A DNA stretch of 64,000 nt, taken from the NCBI GenBank assembly GCA_965248395.1, contig OZ252103.1:620001-684000 (forward strand), in the 5' to 3' direction. Below the pieces are notes generated by a model. It saw nothing but the letters and a program-made list of their open reading frames with translations, had not been told where the DNA came from and made no database searches. This document shows positions 1-8,548 of the stretch, piece after piece. This DNA is from JAAXHH01 sp965248395. GTDB lineage: Bacteria > JAAXHH01. A program made the position numbers and the translations under genes. Numbering within the stretch: position 1 is the stretch's first letter; every line of letters starts with the position of its first letter.

Positions 1-459
1 GTCCCGGATGGTCATGCCCGTAACCAGGCGGGTGTAGATGTTGGCGAAGTAGCTGAGCAGCAACCGGGACATGGGCCAGTTTACCACGTTGATGCCGCTG
101 ATATACCGGGACCCGATAACCACGTCGCAGGACTTGATCTGCTCTATGAATTCAGGAATCATGGCGGGGTCGTGGGAAAAGTCCGCGTCCATCTCGAAAA
201 CGCAGTCCACGTCCTGCTGGACTGCGTACTTGAAACCCGCCACGTACGCCGAGCCGAGTCCGAGCTTGGCGGGGCGGTGCAGGACGCTGATCCGGTCGTT
301 TTCACTCGCCATATTATCGACCAGTTTCCCGGTTCCGTCCGGGGAATTGTCGTCCACCACGAGCACGCGGATCGCCGGATCCAGCGCCATCAGCTCGGGA
401 ATAAGGAGCTGGATGTTTTCCAGTTCGTTATAGGTGGGAATGATGATCAGAGGTTTCAT
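1..459 (-). CDS. Polyprenol-phosphate mannosyltransferase (Dpm1-like GT2), C-terminus cut off by window edge
   Basis: The first 153 codons of a GT-A glycosyltransferase that probably moves mannose or another hexose from a nucleotide sugar onto polyprenyl phosphate at the inner membrane. The start gives MKPLIIIPTYNELENI, followed by the family's VVDDNSPDGTG nucleotide-binding loop, LGLGSAY, the metal-binding DADFSHDP, and GSRYISG near residue 130. This order is that of the DPM1/Ppm1 family. The reading frame is open to base 1, so the end lies outside the window. The gene starts 18 bases after the YfhO-type gene and reads the same way, so the two are probably co-transcribed in a surface-glycan operon. 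A polyprenol-phosphate glucosyltransferase is the main alternative. Confidence 0.88.
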   Translation of the reverse strand, partial: MKPLIIIPTYNELENIQLLIPELMALDPAIRVLVVDDNSPDGTGKLVDNMASENDRISVLHRPAKLGLGSAYVAGFKYAVQQDVDCVFEMDADFSHDPAMIPEFIEQIKSCDVVIGSRYISGINVVNWPMSRLLLSYFANIYTRLVTGMTIRD

Positions 460-477
460 GATTTACAGGACACGGCG

Positions 478-2937
478 TTAATCCTTTCCCGCCATGCGCT
501 TTCTGATTCGCAACGCCCCAGCACCAACCAGCATAACTAGGACCAGAATGCTGGCGATCCGGCTCACCAGATGGCCTATGTTGAAGCTCGACGGGTCGAA
601 CGTCATTACTACGTCATGGCGGCCCTCCGGTACGACCAGGGAGCGCAGCACGTAGTTGGTTTTGTAGATCTCCGCGGGATCGCCGTCGATCGTGGCGCTC
701 CACCCCGCTGGATAGTAGATCTCGCTCAGGACAAGGAGGCAAGGCGCGTCGGCGTTGACCTCCATGTCGATGCGGTGGGGTGTGTATAGCGTGATTTCCA
801 CGGACGCGTCCGCCAGCGGACCGAACTGCTGTTCGATGGGTTTTTCCAGGATCGCGAATTCGCCGGGACTGAAACCAGGGTCCTTCATTGCTTCGAAGAT
901 GGCGTTTTTATCCGTGATGACCTGCGTGCTGTCCACCAGGAAGGCCCGTGGCAGGGCGGCTTCGTTCCGGTACAGATACCTGTCACCGGATTCGGCCACG
1001 GGGGTGAGTGTGTTCTCCGGGAGAGGCTGCCGGGTTACCAGGTACCGGGTGTTCAGCATGTTCAACACGGGAAAGGTGTTGAACCCGACCTTATCCAGGA
1101 GTTCCTGGTAGATGCCCAGCTTGGCGGCGTGGTAGCCGCCCACTGTCGATATGCCGAAATACCCGTACTCGTTCGATGAAAACTCGGACACGGGCATGAT
1201 GCGATAGAGACTTTCGTCGGACTTCAACGCCTGCACGATTTCGTTGTCACGCCCTTCATAGTAGGCTTCAATCCTGCCAGGTGCATGTTCGGGGTTCACC
1301 ACCTGCGAAGCCACGAGTAAAAGGTCAATGACTACGAGTCCGCTTATGCCCGCGGTAAACAGAACCGGGCTGGATTTCCGCGTTGCGTACAGCAGTCCGC
1401 AGGCCGCGCACAGGAACAGCGCCATAGTCCACAGATCGCCCATGAACATGTCGAAGCGAAGGGCATTTAGCCGGGCATGGTAGTCCGCGTTGTCGACAAG
1501 CGCGCCGCGCGCCTGGTGTTCAATGTCCGCCCGTTCATAAACCCCTGTCATGGAGGACTGGAAGGAGGATTCGAAGACGGTCAGCAGGAGGACCAGCAGC
1601 ATCACAGTAGCGGCGGCGGCGCACAGGACCCGTGCGAAGGACCTCAGTCTGTCCCTGCCAGCCCGTATGTGTTCAATTATAGTATGCACCCCGTAGCCCG
1701 CCAGGAGGGCGACAGCAAACTGCAGGATTGCCAGGATCATCACCGGCGCCCGGAACTTGGCGAAGAAGGGGACGAAGTGAAGCATGACGTAGGACACGGG
1801 TGGCAGGTGCCGTCCGAAGGAGACCATTAGCACCAGAACCGCTGCCACGACGAGAAACACGGTCATGCGCGAGCGCCGCAGAACGACGCCCGCAACCGCC
1901 AGCACGAAGACGACGACGCCCAGGTAGTTCGGAAAATCGGTAAAGGGCATGGCTCCCCAGTAGAATTGGCCGCCGAATCCGGCGAAGGAGGGGATGACGA
2001 AAGTGAGTATCTCGGCGGGCGGAAACGACCAGCTTGTGGCGAAGGGGACGTTGACGCTGCTGCCGCCAACGGACAGGTTCCGCACCGAGTACTGAGCGTA
2101 TTCCTGCATAGGTAAGACCAGCACCGCCGCCACGGCAATCGCCAGGACAATACCGCCCGCAAACAACGCTGATTTTCTCAGTATGACGCTCGCAGGTGTC
2201 CTGTCCCTCAGCTCGTTAATCACGGCGTACACGGCGTACAGACCAATCAGCATGGCCGTGTAGAAGGCGATCTGCGGATGGAAGGAACACAGCTGGGACC
2301 CAAAGGCGCCGCCGAGCAGCAACGCGTCGAACGGCCGACCGCGGTCAAAAACCCGGTACGCAGCCAGGAAGACAAGGGGGACGTGCATGAAGCAGATGAA
2401 CCGGTTCGCGTGTTCCGTCGCCATCATGTGGGTGGAAAACACGAAGGCCACTGCCGCTACAAAGGATGCTGCCCGCGATATCGACAAGGCGCGACCGAGG
2501 AAATACATGGAAAAGGCGCCGAGGAGCAGGTGGAGGAAGAAACGGCCGTGCAGCGCGCCGATGAGCCGGTCCGGCATGACGGCATTGACCAGCGCTTCGA
2601 AACTGTATTGAAGATGGTGGTAGGTTCCGCTGGCCTGGAACGGCATGCCTCCGAAGATATGGGGGTACCAGAGGGGCGTCTCTTCGTATCGTTCTTCGAA
2701 ATCCTGGACAAACCGGTCAATCGGCGCGGCTTGACTGATAATGTCCGGCGTAATGTCTGTTCTTCCGTCTAAGATGTATCCGCGGTAGACGAAGACAGCC
2801 AACACTGCGATGATCAAACAGACCAGGGCGTCCAGGACGACCGGATGAAGGCTACGGACCGTGCGTTCTTGACGCGGCCTGTCCGGTTCGCGGTTTCTGC
2901 GCTGCGCAGATCGCGACTGTGTGTAATTCTTCGCCAT
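478..2937 (-). CDS. YfhO-family multi-spanning membrane protein
   Basis: An 819-residue integral membrane protein. A basic N-terminal tail (residues 1-30) is followed by a first helix (VLDALVCLIIAVLAVFVY) and roughly a dozen hydrophobic segments up to about residue 540. A soluble C-terminal part has the YfhO hallmark SEIYYPAGWSATIDG, and one last helix sits near the end. YfhO proteins are GT-C-like and in Gram-positives help glycosylate lipoteichoic acid using polyprenol-linked sugars. The neighbouring polyprenol-phosphate sugar synthase fits such a role, though the acceptor here is unknown. It lies between two glycosyltransferases on the same strand. The family call is firm; the substrate cannot be read from sequence. 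Confidence 0.82.
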   Translation of the reverse strand: MAKNYTQSRSAQRRNREPDRPRQERTVRSLHPVVLDALVCLIIAVLAVFVYRGYILDGRTDITPDIISQAAPIDRFVQDFEERYEETPLWYPHIFGGMPFQASGTYHHLQYSFEALVNAVMPDRLIGALHGRFFLHLLLGAFSMYFLGRALSISRAASFVAAVAFVFSTHMMATEHANRFICFMHVPLVFLAAYRVFDRGRPFDALLLGGAFGSQLCSFHPQIAFYTAMLIGLYAVYAVINELRDRTPASVILRKSALFAGGIVLAIAVAAVLVLPMQEYAQYSVRNLSVGGSSVNVPFATSWSFPPAEILTFVIPSFAGFGGQFYWGAMPFTDFPNYLGVVVFVLAVAGVVLRRSRMTVFLVVAAVLVLMVSFGRHLPPVSYVMLHFVPFFAKFRAPVMILAILQFAVALLAGYGVHTIIEHIRAGRDRLRSFARVLCAAAATVMLLVLLLTVFESSFQSSMTGVYERADIEHQARGALVDNADYHARLNALRFDMFMGDLWTMALFLCAACGLLYATRKSSPVLFTAGISGLVVIDLLLVASQVVNPEHAPGRIEAYYEGRDNEIVQALKSDESLYRIMPVSEFSSNEYGYFGISTVGGYHAAKLGIYQELLDKVGFNTFPVLNMLNTRYLVTRQPLPENTLTPVAESGDRYLYRNEAALPRAFLVDSTQVITDKNAIFEAMKDPGFSPGEFAILEKPIEQQFGPLADASVEITLYTPHRIDMEVNADAPCLLVLSEIYYPAGWSATIDGDPAEIYKTNYVLRSLVVPEGRHDVVMTFDPSSFNIGHLVSRIASILVLVMLVGAGALRIRKRMAGKD

Positions 2938-2994
2938 GAATACCCTTTAGTGGTCCGGTTTCGACGTAATGATAGGAGGACACAACCGGTGAAA

Positions 2995-3918
2995 TCAACC
3001 GGTTTTTGAAGTGATCGGAGTGGTGAATCCTTCCTTTAACCCACGATGAAGAGCGCGAAGATGGGACCACTTTCGGTGGACGAGCAGGATAACAATCGGC
3101 CGGAGAAAGCGGTACAGGATAAGGTAGGGCATGAACGCGATCAGAAAAGGAAAGAACGAAACGTGTTTTCGGGCGAACAGGACCCTGCTTCGTGCCATAT
3201 GGCGCATGTAGAAAGGACTGCCCAATCCCGCGGTCTTTGATCCCTTGTGGTGGATAACGGCCGCCGGTACAAATGCTAAGCGAAAACCAGCCTTGCGAGC
3301 CCGGTATCCCCAGTCAAAGTCATCGAAGAAGTGAAAATAAACTTCGTCCATCAGACCGACTTTCTCAATTACGGCCCGGCTGATGAGAAGCGCCGTGCCA
3401 GTGATGTAAGGCATATCGGATGGATTATCGTGCTGACCCCGATCCTCTTCCCCATGTCCGACCAGAAAACCCTGTGCCAGCCACGGTATCGTACGGGTAC
3501 CCGCGGAATCGAGCACGTTATTCTTACCATGTTGGTAGATTTTCGGTCCAACCATGCCGACATGCTCTGCATGTTCCGCTGTCGCGACGAGTTTCGTCAG
3601 TGCATCAGGATTCACGATCGTGTCGTTGTTCAGAAGGAAGAAGTATTCGGTGGCGGTCTTGAGTGCATGGCGTATGCCCACATTGCTGCCCTTGACGAAT
3701 CCCATGTTTTCTGCGTGTCGAATCAGCGATACTGGTTTGTTGGAGCAGCTCCACCGCTCGATCGCTTCAGGCGAACCGTCGGTAGATCCGTTGTCCACGA
3801 CAACAATGGAGTAGGACGGGTAATCGATACCCGCCACCGATTCGAGGCATTCCAGGGTATGCTGTTTCCGGTTCCAGTTGGCTATGACGAGAGTGACGTG
3901 GGGAGTGGAAAGGTTCAT
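2995..3918 (-). CDS. GT2 family glycosyltransferase (rhamnosyltransferase-like)
   Basis: A 307-residue cytoplasmic or membrane-associated glycosyltransferase. The GT-A fold is marked by VTLVIANWNRKQHTLECL at the N-terminus, VVVDNGSTDGS around residue 40, FFLLNNDTIV (a DxD-type metal site, here NND) around residue 95, and FFDDFDWGYRARKAGF around residue 200. A hydrophobic and basic stretch near the C-terminus (FLIAFMPYLILYRFLRP) may anchor it to the membrane. Length and motif order match the WcaA/RfbF-like enzymes that add rhamnose or similar sugars to surface polysaccharide. It is 57 bases upstream of the YfhO-type gene on the same strand. The donor sugar cannot be told. Confidence 0.85.
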   Translation of the reverse strand: MNLSTPHVTLVIANWNRKQHTLECLESVAGIDYPSYSIVVVDNGSTDGSPEAIERWSCSNKPVSLIRHAENMGFVKGSNVGIRHALKTATEYFFLLNNDTIVNPDALTKLVATAEHAEHVGMVGPKIYQHGKNNVLDSAGTRTIPWLAQGFLVGHGEEDRGQHDNPSDMPYITGTALLISRAVIEKVGLMDEVYFHFFDDFDWGYRARKAGFRLAFVPAAVIHHKGSKTAGLGSPFYMRHMARSRVLFARKHVSFFPFLIAFMPYLILYRFLRPIVILLVHRKWSHLRALHRGLKEGFTTPITSKTG

Positions 3919-3992
3919 TCAGATTAAATGCAGGTTGGGAGGAAACTACTTTTCATAGTGTAAGTTCATGTGATCAAATAACTTGAGTACAT

Positions 3993-4160
3993 TTATATAC
4001 GCACAGCCGATACCAGATGGGTAACGCCTTCCTCCGTATAACTCGTATCGAGGATCTTGACAGCAAAACCACTATCGCGTAACCGTCGATACAGTATCTC
4101 CCCGTCCCAGTCCAGTGTATGGTTCTGAAGCGTGCCCGTGCCAGCCTGGCAGGCCACGAT
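3993..4160 (-). pseudogene. Possible remnant of a gene C-terminus (unidentified)
   Basis: This minus-strand frame is open for 55 codons and ends in a normal stop. It reads like the end of a real protein, with segments LDWDGEILYRRLRDSGF and ILDTSYTEEGVTHLVSAV. In-frame stops at 4161-4163 and again at about 4185 cut it off from any start codon, and it has no ATG or ribosome site. It sits in the gap between the GT2 gene and the flippase gene, whose stop is at 4207. The best reading is a decayed gene end. I do not recognise the family. Chance coding likeness is possible at this size. Confidence 0.35.
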
Positions 4161-4206
4161 CTAAACAGCTTCGATCGCAATCCACTACGTTTGGGTTGAT
4201 GGTGGA

Positions 4207-5679
4207 TCATGATCTATCCCGATTCAACAGAATTCCGCCCCGTATTCTCTCCAAACCGCTCCACAAAAATGCCTTCTCAGGCTCATCTAGCAGCTTGTAC
4301 GCATAGTAGAGGTAGACCGCCGCACCAACTATGACCAGGACGGCACTGATCTCGATCCGATCCAAGGACCATCGCGCCGCGCCGAAGAAGATCGCCGGGA
4401 TGGCGATCAGGCCGGCATAGGATTTCCACGGGAATAGTCGTCCAACGGTCGTTTCAAGCAACCGGGCGTACCGTACCAGGTAGTAGATCCAACCCGCGGA
4501 GGTTCCGCAGAAAGTGGCCAAAGCCGCTCCCCACAGGCCGAAGGCGTTGATGAAGACCAGGTTGCCCGCGATGTTGACGATGAGCATCGCCACGGCGGCC
4601 TGGACGATGATCGCGTTCCGGTTGAGGGCCCGGGCCAGTACGTCCGGACTGTTGAACCGGAGCAGGAGGATCAGGGCGTAGATCCCCAGCACCCGGTGAC
4701 CATCGAAGTAGGATTCGGGGAGGATGAGCCGGTATAGCACGTCGGAGAAGAGAAAGACGAATATGCCCGCCGGTATGTTGACGATCATGCCGTGCAGGGA
4801 GCACTTGCGCCAGAGGGCGGCCATGCTCGGGTAATCGCCTCCTTCCACGTATCTCACGTAGGTGGAAAAGAGCACCGACCCGAAGACCGCGACAATGATG
4901 CCCGCGATGGGCAGTTCGATGGCGGACACGCTGTAGATCGCGAAACTGGAAGCGCCCAGGAAGGCGCTGATCATGATCTTGTCCAGGCTCGCGTTGATGA
5001 AGGGCATGAATCCGGCTATGCCCAGTCCCAGGGCGTAGTTGTACTGCGCCCTGGTCTCGATGTCCCCTATGCGAACGGACAGCAGCCTCCTGTTGATCAA
5101 CACGATTCCGTAAAGGATGGACTGGAAGGCCTCCAGGACGACGATCAGGAGAATGAGCCCGTAGATCGACACGATCAGTCCGGAAAACAGGACAATGGCG
5201 ATGACCAGGATACGGAAAACGTGCTGAAACACGCGTAGTCCGCTGGCGACGGCCGTGTGATCGCCCCCGACCAGGACGTTGTGGGCGGTCAGGTTGACGA
5301 ACAGGAACAGGGCTATCAGGAGGTAGGCGCCCACCTCCCGCAGATAGGGCGCCAGTTCCGTGTGGACGAGCACGTAAGGTTTGAGGAGGGTGTGGAACAG
5401 AAGCAGGATGAACAGGAAGATCCCGGTGCAGGTTACGAGGGTGTTTCCCACGTACTTCCTGGCGTCCGGCGCGTATTTACCCGCAATGAAGTAGAAGACA
5501 CTCTCGATCATCCCCATGGCGAACAGGGACGCGAAACCGACGGTCAGGATGCCGTACCGGTAGGGCGCCAGGTTTTCCGGGTCGAAGAAATGCGCGACGA
5601 CGATCGACTGGAAAACCTGAAACACACTGGCGGTCAGCAGCGCGGCGTAGAGGAGGACGGCGGCGTTTCGCTTTGACAT
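4207..5679 (-). CDS. Polysaccharide flippase, Wzx/MATE-like (oligosaccharide flippase family)
   Basis: A 490-residue protein made almost entirely of hydrophobic helices, about 12-14, in the order typical of the MOP-superfamily flippases that turn lipid-linked sugar repeats across the inner membrane. The open frame continues upstream to 6333, but that part only mirrors the aminotransferase gene in another frame. I place the start at the ATG at 5677-5679 (MSKRNAAVLLYAALLTASVF), which begins just before the first helix. No strong ribosome site is visible. Segments such as LGIAGFMPFINASLDKIMIS and the PAGIFVFLFSD region suit Wzx-like proteins. It lies 38 bases after the aminotransferase gene and in the same direction as the glycosyltransferases, fitting a surface-glycan export cluster. 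Confidence 0.8.
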   Translation of the reverse strand: MSKRNAAVLLYAALLTASVFQVFQSIVVAHFFDPENLAPYRYGILTVGFASLFAMGMIESVFYFIAGKYAPDARKYVGNTLVTCTGIFLFILLLFHTLLKPYVLVHTELAPYLREVGAYLLIALFLFVNLTAHNVLVGGDHTAVASGLRVFQHVFRILVIAIVLFSGLIVSIYGLILLIVVLEAFQSILYGIVLINRRLLSVRIGDIETRAQYNYALGLGIAGFMPFINASLDKIMISAFLGASSFAIYSVSAIELPIAGIIVAVFGSVLFSTYVRYVEGGDYPSMAALWRKCSLHGMIVNIPAGIFVFLFSDVLYRLILPESYFDGHRVLGIYALILLLRFNSPDVLARALNRNAIIVQAAVAMLIVNIAGNLVFINAFGLWGAALATFCGTSAGWIYYLVRYARLLETTVGRLFPWKSYAGLIAIPAIFFGAARWSLDRIEISAVLVIVGAAVYLYYAYKLLDEPEKAFLWSGLERIRGGILLNRDRS

Positions 5680-5717
5680 GGGGCCGTCAGGCGGAGAACT
5701 TGCTCCGGCTTGATGAA

Positions 5718-7058
5718 TCAGACGCCGTCCCTGAGCATCTCCGCGATGGCGGCGACAGCTCGATCCGCCTCGTCCAGTGTATTGTAGACGTGGGGAGAAA
5801 GGCGGATGTTGGGTCCCATACCCGCGCCCGCCACGTGGTACGTGGTGTAGAGTTTGTCGAAGACCTTGCGGGAGTCGAGTTCGCCCGGCTTGAAGATAAC
5901 GACACCGGCCGAAAGAGCGGGATCCATGGAAGTGACGAGTTCCACGCCGGATAATTCGGAAAGCCCTTCCTTGATGGCCGTGGCCACCTGGCGCATGCGG
6001 GCCTCCACGCGGGCGGGACCGATCTTCTCGTGGAAATCGACTGTCCTTCCCGTCGCCGCCAGCGCGGCGTCGTCCCGCTGGCCGAGGACCTCGTACTTTC
6101 TGGCGCTGTCCACGTCGTCCCGCCAGCCAGCGCTCACGATACTTGGCCAGATGACGTCCTGGCTGTCCTTGCGGACGTACAGCACTCCGGTCTCCTTCGG
6201 ACCCATGAACCACTTGTGGGCGCTGCCCGTGTAGGCGTCGCAGCCCAGGTCGGCGAGATCGACATGCAAGGCGCCGAAACTCTGGGCGCCGTCGACGAGG
6301 GAGAACACGCCGCGGGACCGCGCGGCCGCGCAAAGTTTCCTGGCAGGCATGGTAAGGCCCGTCGTGTTGGACACGTGGGTGAAGGATACGATCTTCGTCC
6401 GAGGCGTATAGCCCCGCTCGAAGGCTTCGACGATCTCTTCCGGGCCCTGGGGTTTTACGGCAACCGACACGTAGTTGATCTTGAACCCGTAGCGCCTGGA
6501 CTTGACTTCCCAGGCTTTGTTGTTCGAGGGATGATTCAGGTTGGACAGCAGTACCTCGTCGCCCTCGCCCAGGTGATAGCCGGTGCTGATGACGTTGTTG
6601 GCTTCGCTCGTGTTTCGCACCAGTGCGATTTCATCGGGATGGGCGCCCAGGAGCCGCGCCATCTTTTCGCGGGTGTCTTCCCTGATCTGACGATACTTGG
6701 CCCGGTTGTGAAAGGAGGCGTCGGTGTCCAGGTCGCGGGTATACTTGAAGACCGCTTCCATCACCGGAAACGGCGAGGGACAGAGATTGGCGGCGTTCAT
6801 CAGCGCGAGGTCCTCCCTGAGGAGGAACTGGCTTCTGACCGCGTGCCAGTACAGTTCGTCCTTCGCGTCTACGCCGGAAGTCGCCGCGTCCAGGTCCTGA
6901 AAAGGGGCGGCGTGGGCGGATGATCCGAGGACCGAGGAACCGTAGACCAGTGCGCCGCCCGCGGCGAGACCGCCGGCCAGCCGCTTCATGAACCTGCGCC
7001 GTGATACTTGCCAAGCTTCTTCGGGAATGCTTTCGATTGCGAAATCGTCCTGTATCAT
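5718..7058 (-). CDS. Tat-exported class V aminotransferase (isopenicillin N epimerase / cysteine desulfurase-like)
   Basis: A 446-residue PLP fold-type I enzyme. The start at 7058 (MIQDDFAIES) is preceded by a GGAGGTG ribosome site; the frame is open further upstream but has no such site. The N-terminus has a twin-arginine signal, VSRRRFMKRLAGGLAAGG, followed by SAHAAP. The class V core shows VRNTSEANNVI, SNLNHPSNNKAWEV, LVDGAQSFGALHVDL and the Schiff-base lysine in GSAHKWFMGPKETGV. Proteins of this architecture occur in several environmental phyla and are usually annotated as isopenicillin N epimerase-like, but their substrates are mostly unknown. Export of a folded, cofactor-loaded enzyme by Tat makes biochemical sense. 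The gene is followed closely by the flippase. Confidence 0.85.
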   Translation of the reverse strand: MIQDDFAIESIPEEAWQVSRRRFMKRLAGGLAAGGALVYGSSVLGSSAHAAPFQDLDAATSGVDAKDELYWHAVRSQFLLREDLALMNAANLCPSPFPVMEAVFKYTRDLDTDASFHNRAKYRQIREDTREKMARLLGAHPDEIALVRNTSEANNVISTGYHLGEGDEVLLSNLNHPSNNKAWEVKSRRYGFKINYVSVAVKPQGPEEIVEAFERGYTPRTKIVSFTHVSNTTGLTMPARKLCAAARSRGVFSLVDGAQSFGALHVDLADLGCDAYTGSAHKWFMGPKETGVLYVRKDSQDVIWPSIVSAGWRDDVDSARKYEVLGQRDDAALAATGRTVDFHEKIGPARVEARMRQVATAIKEGLSELSGVELVTSMDPALSAGVVIFKPGELDSRKVFDKLYTTYHVAGAGMGPNIRLSPHVYNTLDEADRAVAAIAEMLRDGV

Positions 7059-7185
7059 CCTGCACCTCCGGATGTTAGGTGATGTCCGGACACGGGATCC
7101 TACGTCCGGTAGTTGCCTTCTATAGCGCAAACGCGGTGGTCGGCGCCCGGTCGGCGCCGTAAACGCGTCGTCGCTGGGAAATTCC

Positions 7186-7956
7186 TTAGAAATCCACCGC
7201 CAGCCCGAGATGCGCCGTGATGAGATCGGTGGTCGACTTGGTCACGTTGAGTTCAGCAACCCCGGACCTGCGGACGATGTCGCCCCGTTTCAGGTAGTCG
7301 GCCGCGGAACCGTCCTGGTAACGCATGCGAAAATCGATGGAAACTGTCCGTATGGTGCGGTTTTGCTGCGTGCGGGTTTCACGGCCGTTCCACACTTCTA
7401 TCAAAATGCCGCCGCCAAAGCCTTTGGTAAAGGCGAAATCGTCCAGGTTCGTGGAACTGGCGATGTCCTCGCCGGAAAAACGGGGCAGGTCTTCGATCGT
7501 CGTGCTGGTAAACAGGTAGTGGAAACCCACGACGCCTTCGACGTAAGGCCGCAGTGTGCCGTCCCGCTTCTGCAGTCGGAGAAAGGCGTTCATCGACAGG
7601 ATGTTGTTCTCCGTGACCACGCCGACCTGGACATCGGGAATGGTCAGGCTGAATCGCTCTTTGCGTCTCTCGTGCCCGTAGATCAGGTATCCCAGGTCCA
7701 GGCCGATCACGGCCGGGGTTCTGGGGATCATGTACCCCGCGTAGCCGGAAATGCCGATACCCGGATTGGTGACGTTGTCGCCGAACTCGCCCGTCGGGAA
7801 GCCGCCGGTTATGCCGAACCCGGCGATGACGACGGCCGGTACATCCTCAACTTCCGCATCCTGTGCCTGGACCGGGGCCGCCAGCGTCAAGGAGACCAGG
7901 ACGAGCAGAACGGGTGAAAGCAGGGTAAGGGTCGTGGGTCGATAGAAACGGCGCAT
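7186..7956 (-). CDS. Outer-membrane beta-barrel protein, unknown function
   Basis: A 256-residue secreted protein. The chosen start (7956) gives MRRFYRPTTLTLLSPVLLVLVSLTLAAPVQAQDAE, a standard signal peptide with cleavage after AQA. The mature part alternates polar and hydrophobic residues in short strands rich in Gly and aromatic residues (GFGITGGFPTGEFG, GLDLGYLIYGH, VSIDFRMRYQDG). It ends in LITAHLGLAVDF, the terminal Phe expected of proteins inserted by the BAM complex. It resembles generic 'outer membrane beta-barrel' families with 8-10 strands. An upstream in-frame ATG at 8043 would add 29 residues before the signal and is unlikely. The role is unknown; neighbours give no clue. Confidence 0.65.
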   Translation of the reverse strand: MRRFYRPTTLTLLSPVLLVLVSLTLAAPVQAQDAEVEDVPAVVIAGFGITGGFPTGEFGDNVTNPGIGISGYAGYMIPRTPAVIGLDLGYLIYGHERRKERFSLTIPDVQVGVVTENNILSMNAFLRLQKRDGTLRPYVEGVVGFHYLFTSTTIEDLPRFSGEDIASSTNLDDFAFTKGFGGGILIEVWNGRETRTQQNRTIRTVSIDFRMRYQDGSAADYLKRGDIVRRSGVAELNVTKSTTDLITAHLGLAVDF

Positions 7957-8000
7957 AGAATACTCTCTGATCAGGGTTGCGATTTCAAAGGCGAAAAGGG

Positions 8001-8534
8001 TTAAGACTGTTGCTCTCCGATTTCCGCGAAAATCGTGGACCATCGCTTCCGGTGGCTTTCCTCGATGTAGTCAGGCACGAATCCCAGCCTGAGGTAGGTC
8101 TTTATGGCCGGTACGCGAAAATCGTCCGTGCCCAGAAACGCGGATTCGTACCCGTGATCCCGCATGAAGCGCAGGACGGCGAGGGTGACGAGGTGTCCCA
8201 GTCCCCGTCCGCGGTGGCCTGGTTTCGCACAGACCATGTGTACCTGCGCGGCATTGACGCCCTCGGGAGGGTTGTCGTAGGCGCAGGCCGTTGCGACGCC
8301 TTCTCCGAAACGTGTTACGAAGAAACACCCGTCCGGCATGAACGGTCGCTGATCCGTCAGTTCCCTGCGGCATTTGCCAGCCGTCCAGCCGGTTCCGATG
8401 CCCGTGTTCATGATATCGCACCATGCCGATTCATCGCCGGGAAGAAAGGTCCTCAGTTCGTACCCTTCCGGCACGCCAATACCGGGAAGTTGTTCCAGGT
8501 CGGGACGAACCATCCGCAGCTGTCGTTCAGGCAT
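8001..8534 (-). CDS. GNAT family N-acetyltransferase
   Basis: A 177-residue GCN5-related acetyltransferase, which moves an acetyl group from acetyl-CoA to an amine. Motif A, the CoA pyrophosphate loop, is clear at about residues 108-125 (HMVCAKPGHRGRGLGHLV, matching the Q/RxxGxG/A pattern). The motif B region follows (AIKTYLRLGFVPDY). It starts just after the sugar isomerase gene (stop at 8549) and probably shares its transcript. The acceptor cannot be predicted. The end at 8001 lies just upstream of the barrel gene's start, so a single minus-strand transcript over this region is plausible. Confidence 0.85.
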   Translation of the reverse strand: MPERQLRMVRPDLEQLPGIGVPEGYELRTFLPGDESAWCDIMNTGIGTGWTAGKCRRELTDQRPFMPDGCFFVTRFGEGVATACAYDNPPEGVNAAQVHMVCAKPGHRGRGLGHLVTLAVLRFMRDHGYESAFLGTDDFRVPAIKTYLRLGFVPDYIEESHRKRWSTIFAEIGEQQS

Positions 8535-8548
8535 GGGCGCCCTGCCCT

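Noticed and set aside
5680..6333. Upstream extension of the flippase frame by 218 codons
   Set aside because: The extension lies over the aminotransferase gene on the same strand in another frame and is Arg/Gly-rich; the flippase's first helix begins at the ATG at 5679.
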